From: Puniceicoccaceae bacterium 5H
GTDB lineage: Bacteria > Verrucomicrobiota > Verrucomicrobiia > Opitutales > Oceanipulchritudinaceae
DNA: 64,000 nt
Direction of reading: 5' to 3'
Assembly (NCBI GenBank): GCA_009772895.1
Contig: WOUP01000006.1
Coordinates: 62,001-126,000, forward strand
Shown here: positions 42,902-50,625 of the stretch, one piece after another
Numbering within the stretch: position 1 is the stretch's first letter
How the letters are laid out: the number at the start of each line of letters is the position of its first letter
The notes under the pieces: generated by a model
What the model was told of the DNA's origin: nothing
Seen by the model: the letters and a program-made list of their open reading frames with translations, nothing else
The model's database searches: none
Position numbers and translations under genes: made by a program

Positions 42902-45290
42902 GGCTCTCCTGGATTTCGGCGAGGGCAGCCCGCAAATCCGCGGATTTCACCGGCTTGATCAGGTGCCCGTCAAAGCCCGCCTCCCGCGTGCGCTGGCGGT
43001 CCTCTTCCTGCCCCCAGCCCGTCAAGGCCAACAGATAGACCTCTTGCCCCCAGTCCATCTCGCGCAGTTGGCGCGCCGCTTCGTAACCGTCCATCTCCGG
43101 CATCCCGAGATCCATCAAAATAATCTGCGGGCGAAACTGCTCGGCGACCTGCAAGGCTTCGAAGCCATCACCAGCCGAACGCACGGTATAACCCAGGTTG
43201 CCCAAGACGATCGACATCATCCGCGCGGCCGAAGCATTGTCGTCGACCACCAGGATGCGCTGACCGTGCCCCTGCTCATCTGCCGCCGACGCCTCGCGAT
43301 GGTCGACCGCCGTTTTCGCCTCCCTCGCCACCACCGGGAGCTGTACGGTAAACAGGCTGCCTTTGTCGGGGCCGTCGCTATGCACGCGGATCGTTCCGCC
43401 ATGCATCTCCACGATGGATTTGACCAGAGTCAGGCCGATCCCCAACCCGCGCGTGTCCTGATGGTGCGGCATGTCGATCTGAACGAACATCTCGAAGATA
43501 CGCTCGAGCATTTCGGGCGAGATCCCCACCCCGTCGTCCTCGACTTCCAGGCGCACCGTCTGCCCCTCCACCGCCGCGCGCAGCTGGATCTTGCCGCCCG
43601 CCGGCGTGTACTTGGCCGCATTGACCAACAGATTGGCCAGGACCTGGGCCAGACGCGTGGGATCGACTTCGATCGTGGGATTTTCTTCGGGCAGCGATAC
43701 CTGCAGGGAATGGGATGCTTCCTCCACAATAGGACGGGATGCCTCGACCGCACGATCGATTACCTCGCCCAGCCGCAGGCGTTCCTTGCGCAGCTGTAGC
43801 TTGCCCCGGGTGATGCGCGAGACGTCTAGCAGGTCGTCGATCAGGTGCACCATCTGATCGACCTGCCGCTCCATCATATCGCAGACTTCTTCCTGCAGCT
43901 CCCTGTCGGTCGGGTTTTGCTTCATCGCCGCCAGGCCGCTACGGATGGGGGCCAGCGGGTTGCGTAGCTCGTGGGCGAGCGTCGCCAGAAATTCGTTTTT
44001 GCGCCGATCGTTTTCCCGCAGCGATTCCTCCACCCGCTTCCGGTAGGTCACGTCATGGTTCATGCCCACCCATTTCAGGATGTGGCCGTCGCCATCTCGC
44101 AATGGAGCCGCCTGCACCTGCGTCCATGTCCAGCCTTCGCCCTTGCGCCAAAGGCGGTATTCGGCATCGAGCTTTTCGCCGTGGTGCAGCGCCCGCTGCC
44201 AATTCTTCAAGCAACGCTCCCGCTCCTCGGGGTGCACTGCATTGAGCCAGCCCTGCCCCAGCCACTCCTCGACCGACTGCCCCGTATATTCGCGCCAGCT
44301 GGGCGAGTCTTGCACCACCCTGCCGTCCGCGTCGGTTTCCCAGACGGCCTGGGCGGTGGACTCCACCAATAGCCGAAAACGTTCTTCACTCTCCCGCAGC
44401 GCATCCTGGCTCGCTCGCTGCGGCGTGATGTCGAAGCACAAAACGACGACGCGCCCGCGTCGCTCCCCCGGGACGGGAAACACCCGCACGTCCAGCCAAT
44501 GGCCCGTCTGCTGGCAGCGGGCCGTCATGCGCTTGGCTTGGCGCGTCTCCGCCACCCCGGAAAAGGCCTGGATCCACTCGCCCCCCAAGTGCTCCGCCAG
44601 CTCGCTCTGGCGCTTGCCTTCCGCCCCTCGCACCCCGACGTGTGCCTCAAAGGCAGGATTGACCCTCTGGATCAGGTAATCACAGGGCTTTCCCTCGACA
44701 TCCGAGATGATCTCGAGCAGGCAAAAACCCTCCTGAATGGAATCGATCAGCAGGCGCAGACGGTTCTCGTTACGCTGCAATTCGCGACGCGCCTTGACCT
44801 GCTCCGTCACATCCTGGGCGACAGCGAGCACGCCCTCTATCCTGCCGTCTTCGTCCCTGACGGGGCTGAAACTGAAATTGAGCCAAATGTCTTTCGCTTG
44901 ACCATCCTGCCCTTCAGGCAGGTAACGCTCCTGAGCCTCGGCGGCTTCGCCCGTCTCCTTCACTCGCTCCACCAGCGGCCAAAGACGATCCCAGGCTTCG
45001 GCAAAAACCTCGGTGGCGGAGCACCCCAGAGACAGAGGGTGCTTGTCTCCCAAGACCTCCCGGCAGGCGTCGTTATACAGCAGCCAATTGTCGGCTCCCC
45101 ACAGCACGAGCATCGGCAATCGACTGCTCAGAATCAACTCAGTGGTATATCTCAATATCGCGGGCCACTTATCTCGTGAGCCCAAGTTCGTATCCTGCCA
45201 CTGGTCTGAGAACATCAAGCTCCGTATATCTTCACGGCTCGGGGGATCGGTGTATATGTCAGGTTGCGAGCTATGGGAAGACGACGTCAT
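42891..45290 (-). CDS. Hybrid sensor histidine kinase (PAS-PAS-PAS-HisKA-HATPase-REC)
   Basis: 799 residues from MTSSSHSSQPDIYTDPPSRE at 45290, which has AGGA 5 nt upstream; an upstream in-frame start at 45359 lacks this. Three PAS domains (about 50-165, 175-290 and 305-420, the last with the PAC motif WVGMNHDVT), HisKA with His440 (FLATLAHELRNPLAPI), HATPase with VLANLLVNAAKYTP, DDGVGI and GLGIGLTLVKSIVEMHGG, and a C-terminal receiver with Asp727 (ILMDLGMPEMDG). No membrane helices, so a cytoplasmic sensor. No DNA-binding regulator follows; the next gene encodes a HisKA-like peptide instead. The signal is unknown. Confidence 0.93.
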   Translation of the reverse strand: MTSSSHSSQPDIYTDPPSREDIRSLMFSDQWQDTNLGSRDKWPAILRYTTELILSSRLPMLVLWGADNWLLYNDACREVLGDKHPLSLGCSATEVFAEAWDRLWPLVERVKETGEAAEAQERYLPEGQDGQAKDIWLNFSFSPVRDEDGRIEGVLAVAQDVTEQVKARRELQRNENRLRLLIDSIQEGFCLLEIISDVEGKPCDYLIQRVNPAFEAHVGVRGAEGKRQSELAEHLGGEWIQAFSGVAETRQAKRMTARCQQTGHWLDVRVFPVPGERRGRVVVLCFDITPQRASQDALRESEERFRLLVESTAQAVWETDADGRVVQDSPSWREYTGQSVEEWLGQGWLNAVHPEERERCLKNWQRALHHGEKLDAEYRLWRKGEGWTWTQVQAAPLRDGDGHILKWVGMNHDVTYRKRVEESLRENDRRKNEFLATLAHELRNPLAPIRSGLAAMKQNPTDRELQEEVCDMMERQVDQMVHLIDDLLDVSRITRGKLQLRKERLRLGEVIDRAVEASRPIVEEASHSLQVSLPEENPTIEVDPTRLAQVLANLLVNAAKYTPAGGKIQLRAAVEGQTVRLEVEDDGVGISPEMLERIFEMFVQIDMPHHQDTRGLGIGLTLVKSIVEMHGGTIRVHSDGPDKGSLFTVQLPVVAREAKTAVDHREASAADEQGHGQRILVVDDNASAARMMSIVLGNLGYTVRSAGDGFEALQVAEQFRPQIILMDLGMPEMDGYEAARQLREMDWGQEVYLLALTGWGQEEDRQRTREAGFDGHLIKPVKSADLRAALAEIQESHER

Positions 45291-45425
45291 ATTGTTCCTG
45301 TAAAGTGGGCCACGCAGCGAATTGGCCCTTTGAGAAATAACCAAAAATCTAATCTGCACTACAGGGTCGGCCCCTAGCGTTCCTATGTCAAATGACGTTC
45401 TGTCGAATAGGGTAAATCCTTACGG

Positions 45426-45454
45426 TAAATATTACAGCTAAATCAATTTAACAA
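45426..45454 (-). promoter_or_regulatory. Possible housekeeping promoter of the hybrid kinase
   Basis: Read leftwards, TTGTTA (45454-45449), a 17-nt spacer and TATTTA (45431-45426). It lies in an AT-rich stretch upstream of the kinase. Matches are only partial. Confidence 0.3.
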
Positions 45455-45496
45455 GCGTTACTCCCTATAAAACCAGGCTGCGCATCTTTTACGTAC

Positions 45497-45529
45497 GTAA
45501 AAAGGCCCCCGAGTTAAACCGGAGGCCTT
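45497..45529 (-). terminator. Rho-independent terminator of the seven-gene secretory operon
   Basis: Read leftwards, stem arms AAGGCC and GGCCTT (45524-45529 and 45503-45508), extended inwards by CCG/CGG pairs, are followed by TTTTACG. Confidence 0.85.
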
Positions 45530-45556
45530 GAAAGAAGGGATGGAAAACAATCGCCG

Positions 45557-46159
45557 CTATTTGCGGCGGCGGCGCCAGCCGACAAAGCCGAGCGCCAGAG
45601 CCCCCAGGGCAGCGGCATAGGCTCCCGGTTCCGGCACGATGGTATAGCTGGCGGCGCCTGGACTAACGGTTTCCAGGCCGGAAATCGCGTCGCCATTGCT
45701 GCCGATCAGCCAGTCGCTGCCGCGGACGAAGCCATAAGCATTGCCCTCCTCGGCGGCGTTGTCCGCAAACCAGATTAACCCAAACTCATCGTTGGGGCTG
45801 AGCAGCGAGGTATTGTACGGAATGGTGGCGATCGAGGAAACGACGCCGTGGGCCTGCAGCGGCGGGGCAAACAAGGTTTGGGTCAACCCATCGGAGCCGA
45901 AGAGATAGAGATCGTCCGTCACCCCCTCCAGCGTCGGCAGGAACTGCTCGTTCTGCGTAATGTCGAAGGTCGAATAGTGGCTGAAATCGAAGCCGTCCCC
46001 TGCGGTGTCCGCGATGATCGCGTAGTACATGCCGTCCGTCGGCGTGCCCGTTTCATCGCCGAAGCCGGGCATGTTGAAGGTGATGGTGAGACTGGCCTGA
46101 AGGCTGGCGGCAGCCGCCAGCGACGCGGCAAAGGCAAGAGCTTTAGTTAAAATCTGCAT
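45557..46159 (-). CDS. Secreted PEP-CTERM protein
   Basis: 200 residues. Signal peptide MQILTKALAFAASLAAAASL, a beta-rich body of unknown fold (SLTITFNMPGFGDETGTPTD), and a C-terminal sorting signal VPEPGAYAAALGALALGFVG followed by WRRRRK. Exosortase-dependent surface attachment is expected. Last gene of the leftward secretory operon, 45 bp after the TIGR02597-like gene and followed by a terminator. Its tail closely resembles the orphan tail at 16528-16647. Function unknown. Confidence 0.85.
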   Translation of the reverse strand: MQILTKALAFAASLAAAASLQASLTITFNMPGFGDETGTPTDGMYYAIIADTAGDGFDFSHYSTFDITQNEQFLPTLEGVTDDLYLFGSDGLTQTLFAPPLQAHGVVSSIATIPYNTSLLSPNDEFGLIWFADNAAEEGNAYGFVRGSDWLIGSNGDAISGLETVSPGAASYTIVPEPGAYAAALGALALGFVGWRRRRK

Positions 46160-46204
46160 GAGAGGTAGAATGGTAGAGGTGTAAAAGCGACGAAAGAGAA
46201 AGGA

Positions 46205-47230
46205 TCAGGGCTGGAGGTAGTTGGGCAGGCGGGAAATAACATAGTCGGCCGTCTGCTCCGCACTCGGTACCCGTAAGACATAACCCGTGCCCGGTTCCAG
46301 CATAAACGAATCGCTCACGAGATTGAACGAGGTGTCATACCAGCCGTAGCCCTCGTAGTAGGTCAGGATCTTGTTGGGCGAGGGGTCGAAGCCGGCTTCC
46401 GTCTCGTCGTAGGCGTAGAGCACCGTCTGGTTGGTCAGGCCCAGGCCCGACTCGCCGACCGAGACGCCCATCGGATCGCTGACGGAAAGCGGGTAGTCCA
46501 CCGGTTGGCCGGCCACGGCGGGGATGCGCTTGCGGTCGACCGTCATCGGCACATGCCCTTGCAGCACGAGGTCGACATCGGCACTGTCCTTGGGCAGGCG
46601 CACGAGAAAAGAGGTGCCGCGCTCGAGCGGGCGGTAGCTGGCCTCCTGATAGTCCGCCGTATACCAACCGTAGCCATCGAAATACGTCAGGATGTCCTTG
46701 GGCGCCTTGTTGATTTCGGGCGCGTCCTGATCGTAGAGGTAGAGGATCGTCTGGTCGGGCAACGCTGCATTGCTGAAGAGGCTCTGCGGTGTAGCACACG
46801 GCACGATGCGGACCTGATCGCCGGTGCCGTCCATCGCGTCGGTCGACACCTCGGCGAGCGTCTCGTTTCCAAGCTCGACCGCTACGGTATCGGCGTCATT
46901 GCCGGTAATGGTCAGGGCCATGCCCTCTTCGGTGCCGCTCATAAACAGCAGTTGATAGGTGTCGCCGCTGGCCGGCGCCCCGGACACCCATTGGCCATTC
47001 GTCCAGCCCGGCGTGCCCGAGAGGGTAAGCGTGCTGCCCGAAATGGAGGCCACCTGCCCTTGATAGACCGGCTGACGATCCAGGGGCAGCCCCACGCGCG
47101 TGTCCGACCCGCCTTTGAGCGTTACCCGCAAAGCGCCGATCGGTTCTGAATATTCCTGGGCCGCGCTGGCAAGCACGGCCGCCGCAGTCCATGCAGCGAT
47201 GCAAATGCCTTGAGAGAGAGAAAGCTTCAT
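46205..47230 (-). CDS. Secreted TIGR02597-like protein of unknown function
   Basis: 341 residues starting MKLSLSQGICIAAWTAAAVL (signal peptide). It opens with a segment typical of this Verrucomicrobiota-associated family: EPIGALRVTLKGGSDTRVGL, then LTLSGTPGWTNGQWV. The C-terminal half contains two copies of one module: NQTILYLYDQ ... ILTYFDGYGWYTADYQ and NQTVLYAYDE ... ILTYYEGYGWYDTSFN, each followed by a G-(T/Y)-x-LVRLP-type strand. No sorting signal. The family assignment is from memory and the role is unknown. In the operon it sits between the protease and the PEP-CTERM protein, with gaps of 22 and 45 bp. Confidence 0.7.
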   Translation of the reverse strand: MKLSLSQGICIAAWTAAAVLASAAQEYSEPIGALRVTLKGGSDTRVGLPLDRQPVYQGQVASISGSTLTLSGTPGWTNGQWVSGAPASGDTYQLLFMSGTEEGMALTITGNDADTVAVELGNETLAEVSTDAMDGTGDQVRIVPCATPQSLFSNAALPDQTILYLYDQDAPEINKAPKDILTYFDGYGWYTADYQEASYRPLERGTSFLVRLPKDSADVDLVLQGHVPMTVDRKRIPAVAGQPVDYPLSVSDPMGVSVGESGLGLTNQTVLYAYDETEAGFDPSPNKILTYYEGYGWYDTSFNLVSDSFMLEPGTGYVLRVPSAEQTADYVISRLPNYLQP

Positions 47231-47252
47231 CTTGTTAGGGAGCCGAAGAAAT

Positions 47253-48170
47253 TTAACGGGAGAACAATGTGAAACGGCGCCACACTATGCAAGCAAACGC
47301 CGCTAGAAAAATAGCAGGAGAGAAATGAGCTTCTGGGATGAAGGCCAAACCGGTGACGCCACTGATCCAATCTTCATACGGTTTTGTCAAGATGCCGCCC
47401 CCGATTGTGCCAAACGTACCGCTGCTGCCCATCAGGTAGGTATTGATGCCGACGATCTCGTAGGAACCGTCGTGCAACGCCAGCAAGGGGCCACCCGAAT
47501 CGCCCGGGCCGATGAGGGACTCCAGATCGTTGCCTAGGCTGCCGTCCATCAGCCCGACGGTGCTGACGTCGTCGAAGTCGTATTCGAAAAGTTCACTGCG
47601 ACCGCTGCCCTCGTCGTCGGCCCGGAAGGTATCGATCACGTTTTGGCCGACGCGGCGTTGCGTAGTCGTGGCTGCGGTGGTGTAGCCGAGATCGCCGTAG
47701 CCGGAACGCCCAAAGCCGACCATCGTTGCCGTGTCACCGATGCCGAGGATGCCCAGGCGGGGCAGGATGAGCGTCTCCGGCAACGGCGAGGCGAAGTAGA
47801 GCAGCGCGAGGTCGTCGTTGACCGTCGGGTTGCCAAAGCCGGAGAAGTCTGGGTGCACCACCGTGCTCGTTGCGGTAAACGAGCCGTAATCCGGCAGCTT
47901 GAACTGGACCGACAGGCCTGCATCCGCGGCGCCATCGTCGTCGTAATCCACGTTGTGCGCCGCCGTCAGTACCCAGTGGGGCGAGATCGCGCTGGCCGAG
48001 CCGTAATAGATCTGCGTGCCGCTGCTGACCTGCAGGGCGCCCACGAAGTTATAGGGCGAGGCCGCGCCCTGGGTATCGAGGCGCATCGTCGGCGAATCCG
48101 CCGGGCTGCCGGTGCTGGAACCCGCCAGCACCGTGCGTTGCGGTAGATCGTAAGTAAAGGAGGCGTCCAT
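47253..48170 (-). CDS. Trypsin-like (S1) serine protease with PEP-CTERM-like tail
   Basis: 305 residues. The catalytic triad is visible: His72 (WVLTAAHNVD), Asp120 (VNDDLALLYF) and Ser225 (GPGDSGGPLL). The C-terminus FIPEAHFSPAIFLAAFACIV plus WRR looks like a degenerate PEP-CTERM anchor. There is no signal peptide: the protein begins MDASFTYDLPQRTVLAGSST. The upstream gene's TAA lies just two codons before this ATG in the same reading frame, so no longer start is possible. Either export depends on something unusual, or stop-codon read-through makes a fusion with the secreted protein before it, or this start is an artefact of a recent mutation. Part of the secretory operon. Confidence 0.83.
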   Translation of the reverse strand: MDASFTYDLPQRTVLAGSSTGSPADSPTMRLDTQGAASPYNFVGALQVSSGTQIYYGSASAISPHWVLTAAHNVDYDDDGAADAGLSVQFKLPDYGSFTATSTVVHPDFSGFGNPTVNDDLALLYFASPLPETLILPRLGILGIGDTATMVGFGRSGYGDLGYTTAATTTQRRVGQNVIDTFRADDEGSGRSELFEYDFDDVSTVGLMDGSLGNDLESLIGPGDSGGPLLALHDGSYEIVGINTYLMGSSGTFGTIGGGILTKPYEDWISGVTGLAFIPEAHFSPAIFLAAFACIVWRRFTLFSR

Positions 48171-48176
48171 GGTCGT

Positions 48177-49688
48177 TTATTCGGTGGCCACTCTAAGGCG
48201 CATGAAGAGGCGTTGACCGCTGGACGGAGCCGCCACGTGCACGTCCACCCGCTCGCGGTTTTCATCGACATCGGTCACCGTCTGAGTGCTCTCCTCCGGC
48301 GTCACGGTCGTCCAGGGTCCGCGCGGGTTGGTCGCCTGTTGCACCGTATAAGTGATGCCCAGGCGGTCCTTGCGGCGATGGTAGCTGAAGACGACTTCAT
48401 CGGCTAGCTGATCGGCTTCACCCGAGAGCCCGCGCCCGCCCATGTCGGAGGCCAGCGGATCGAGCCCGTAGGCAAATTCCAGCAGGTTGGAAAGGCCGTC
48501 TCCATCCGGGTCTTGCCCCATGCCGCTGACGTTGGGATCGCCGGACTGGCTGCCAAAGGCGTCCTGCTGCCAATCGGCATAAGTGTCCGCCGGCAACAGC
48601 TGGAAGGGGTCGCTCGTGCCCGTCACCGCACCGCCACTGTTCGAGGCGGTCAGCGTCTGCTCACCCTCGCCGGACAATTCCACCGTGTGCACCAACAGCT
48701 CGCCATTGGAGAAAGCTTCCGTCTCGCCCCCACCCTGTTCGAACGTCGCCGTGCCGGTCAGCTCCACTGTGCCGGTAAAGTCCGTCACGCGCGCACCGTT
48801 TTCGTCCACCGCCGTGATGGAGACGACAAACGGCACGTGCTCGCGCTGGTCGTCGATGGGATCGAAGACGAAAGACGCTACATTGCCCACTGTGCCCTCG
48901 AATGCCACCATCTGGGCCGCCGCCACCGTGTAGGTGCCGTCAAACGCGACCGTCAGGCCCTGCGCACCGCCGGGGGCATCCGCGCCCAGCAGGGAAAGGT
49001 TCAGGTCGAGCGGAGCCGCCGGATCGCGATTGGTCATGCCTGCGGCGTCCAACAGATGCGCGAGGTTGAAGTAAGCCGCATCGTCGGGCGCACCGTCCCC
49101 CAGCGCAGCAAACAAGGGAGAGCCGCCGTCGGCTGCTTGGAGGCGCACCAGCACCCCGTCCACTTCCGCCGGATTATAAGACGAAAAGGCAACCTGCACC
49201 TGCCGCAGTTCGCTGACAAAGCCGACCGAGGCAGGCGTCGTGACCTCCAGCAGCCCCGGATCACCGCTGAGGTTGGAACTGCCGTTGTCGAGGGAGTCCG
49301 GTGCGACGTAGTAGGTGGTGTCGGGCTCGAGGCCACTGACGCGTACCCATACGAGGCTTTGACTGGCGATGGCGCTTTGCGCGGCCTGCCGCTCGGCCAT
49401 ATCGCCGTTGCCGGTCACCTCCGGATTGCCCGCCTTGACCGGAAAGAACTCGATCTTCAGGTCGGCGGTAATGGGTGTAGTGCCGGCGGCATCGCTGTAA
49501 ACATGGATGCCGGGCGTGAAGCCGGGGTCCGAGACGCGCCAGACGACGTCGAACTGCCGCGTGCTGACGTTGCCCGCCTCGAAATCGCTCACCGCAACCT
49601 GGGCGTGCACGCCGACAGCCGACAGCAACCAGAGGAAGCAGACCGCCATTCTTGGGAACATTCGCGGACGTGGTAACAGAAAATTCAT
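48177..49688 (-). CDS. Secreted protein with fibronectin-like domain and TSP3-like calcium motif
   Basis: 503 residues from MNFLLPRPRMFPRMAVCFLW (signal peptide, cleavage near VHAQ); longer in-frame starts were rejected for masking it. An Ig/FN3-like part contains WVRVSGLEPDTTYYVAP, followed by an Ig-like segment DENGARVTDFTGTVELTG. Near residue 395 comes DPDGDGLSNLLEFAYGLDP, a thrombospondin-3-like Asp-rich calcium motif, then a beta domain ending LFMRLRVATE, a common ending of Verrucomicrobiota exported proteins (recalled). Function unknown. It is 22 bp after the rhodanese-like gene and in frame with the protease gene that follows. Confidence 0.8.
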   Translation of the reverse strand: MNFLLPRPRMFPRMAVCFLWLLSAVGVHAQVAVSDFEAGNVSTRQFDVVWRVSDPGFTPGIHVYSDAAGTTPITADLKIEFFPVKAGNPEVTGNGDMAERQAAQSAIASQSLVWVRVSGLEPDTTYYVAPDSLDNGSSNLSGDPGLLEVTTPASVGFVSELRQVQVAFSSYNPAEVDGVLVRLQAADGGSPLFAALGDGAPDDAAYFNLAHLLDAAGMTNRDPAAPLDLNLSLLGADAPGGAQGLTVAFDGTYTVAAAQMVAFEGTVGNVASFVFDPIDDQREHVPFVVSITAVDENGARVTDFTGTVELTGTATFEQGGGETEAFSNGELLVHTVELSGEGEQTLTASNSGGAVTGTSDPFQLLPADTYADWQQDAFGSQSGDPNVSGMGQDPDGDGLSNLLEFAYGLDPLASDMGGRGLSGEADQLADEVVFSYHRRKDRLGITYTVQQATNPRGPWTTVTPEESTQTVTDVDENRERVDVHVAAPSSGQRLFMRLRVATE

Positions 49689-49710
49689 GTTCGGCGATTG
49701 GGTGACTGGA

Positions 49711-50625
49711 TTAGTCGGCGGAGTCCTCCGATTGGGGCATGTTTTCATCGAGCGTGCCGCCGCCCATGCGTTCGCTGCCCGCACGACCGTCGTGCTCGAG
49801 AATCGTCTCGCCGCCGGCCAGCACCACCACCCGCTTGTGCCCGGCCGCGCGCAGCTTGCGGGCGGTATCCTCCGCCGTGTGGTGGTCGTCGTCGATCAGC
49901 ACGATCATCTGTTCGTTGCCTGGGCCGGCCTGCTTGAGCAGCGGGTTACCGCCCTCGGCGGAAGCTCGGGTGGGCGTGCCCTCACGGGAGGAGAGCGCGG
50001 CACTGCGGGGTTGGCGGGCGCTGCCGAGCGACTCGAGCGGGTTGCCCTGGCGCACGGTCGCGCCGGGGAAGTGCGCCGTAATGGACTCCGGCTCGCGGAC
50101 CTGGGCCACGGCCCGCAGCGGCCCGTCCTCGGCTTCTGGCTGCGGCTCGCCCTGGCGCAGGTCGTAGATCACGACCTCTCCGGCGTTCGCGGCCTGCAGC
50201 TCCTGATAGGAAATCATGGGCGGGCGCTCCGGCTCCATACCCGCTCCGGCGGTCGTCACGCCCGAGCGCGTCTCCCAGGCGGCGTAACCGCCCTCCAACG
50301 CGTCGGGCTGGATGCCGTCTTTTTGCGCCAGCACCTCCACGGCCTGAGCGGTATTCTGGCGGCCAAACCCGTCACCATAGACGAGTACCGCCCCCAGTGG
50401 CGGCAACTTGCGATCGGCCAACCCCGCCAGCGGCACACTGATTGCCCCGGGGATGTGACCGCGCTGATAGGCACTCGTAGGCCGCAGGTCGATCAGGACC
50501 GGAGCGTCACCCGCGACGATGGCGTCGGCCAGCTCTTCTACCGTGGCCGCCCGGCCGACAGTCGCCGTCGAGGCGAGCGCCGCGAGCAGCAGAAAGCGTT
50601 GATGCGTAGATTTCATGGTCTTCAC
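49711..50625 (-). CDS. Secreted rhodanese-like protein lacking the catalytic Cys
   Basis: 304 residues from a GTG at 50625 that overlaps the stop of the preceding gene (GTGA); an ATG at 50616 (MKSTHQRFLLLAALASTATV) is equally likely. A signal peptide is present. The first domain has the rhodanese pattern APVLIDLRPTSAYQRGHIPG and AISVPLAG, but the active-site loop reads VYGDGFGRQN, with Gly84 where Cys is expected. A second rhodanese-like half (MIVLIDDDHHTAEDTARKLR, VVVLAGGE) also lacks Cys. Sulfur transfer is therefore unlikely; a binding or structural role in the secreted complex is possible. The linker between the halves is long and low-complexity. Confidence 0.78.
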   Translation of the reverse strand: MKTMKSTHQRFLLLAALASTATVGRAATVEELADAIVAGDAPVLIDLRPTSAYQRGHIPGAISVPLAGLADRKLPPLGAVLVYGDGFGRQNTAQAVEVLAQKDGIQPDALEGGYAAWETRSGVTTAGAGMEPERPPMISYQELQAANAGEVVIYDLRQGEPQPEAEDGPLRAVAQVREPESITAHFPGATVRQGNPLESLGSARQPRSAALSSREGTPTRASAEGGNPLLKQAGPGNEQMIVLIDDDHHTAEDTARKLRAAGHKRVVVLAGGETILEHDGRAGSERMGGGTLDENMPQSEDSAD

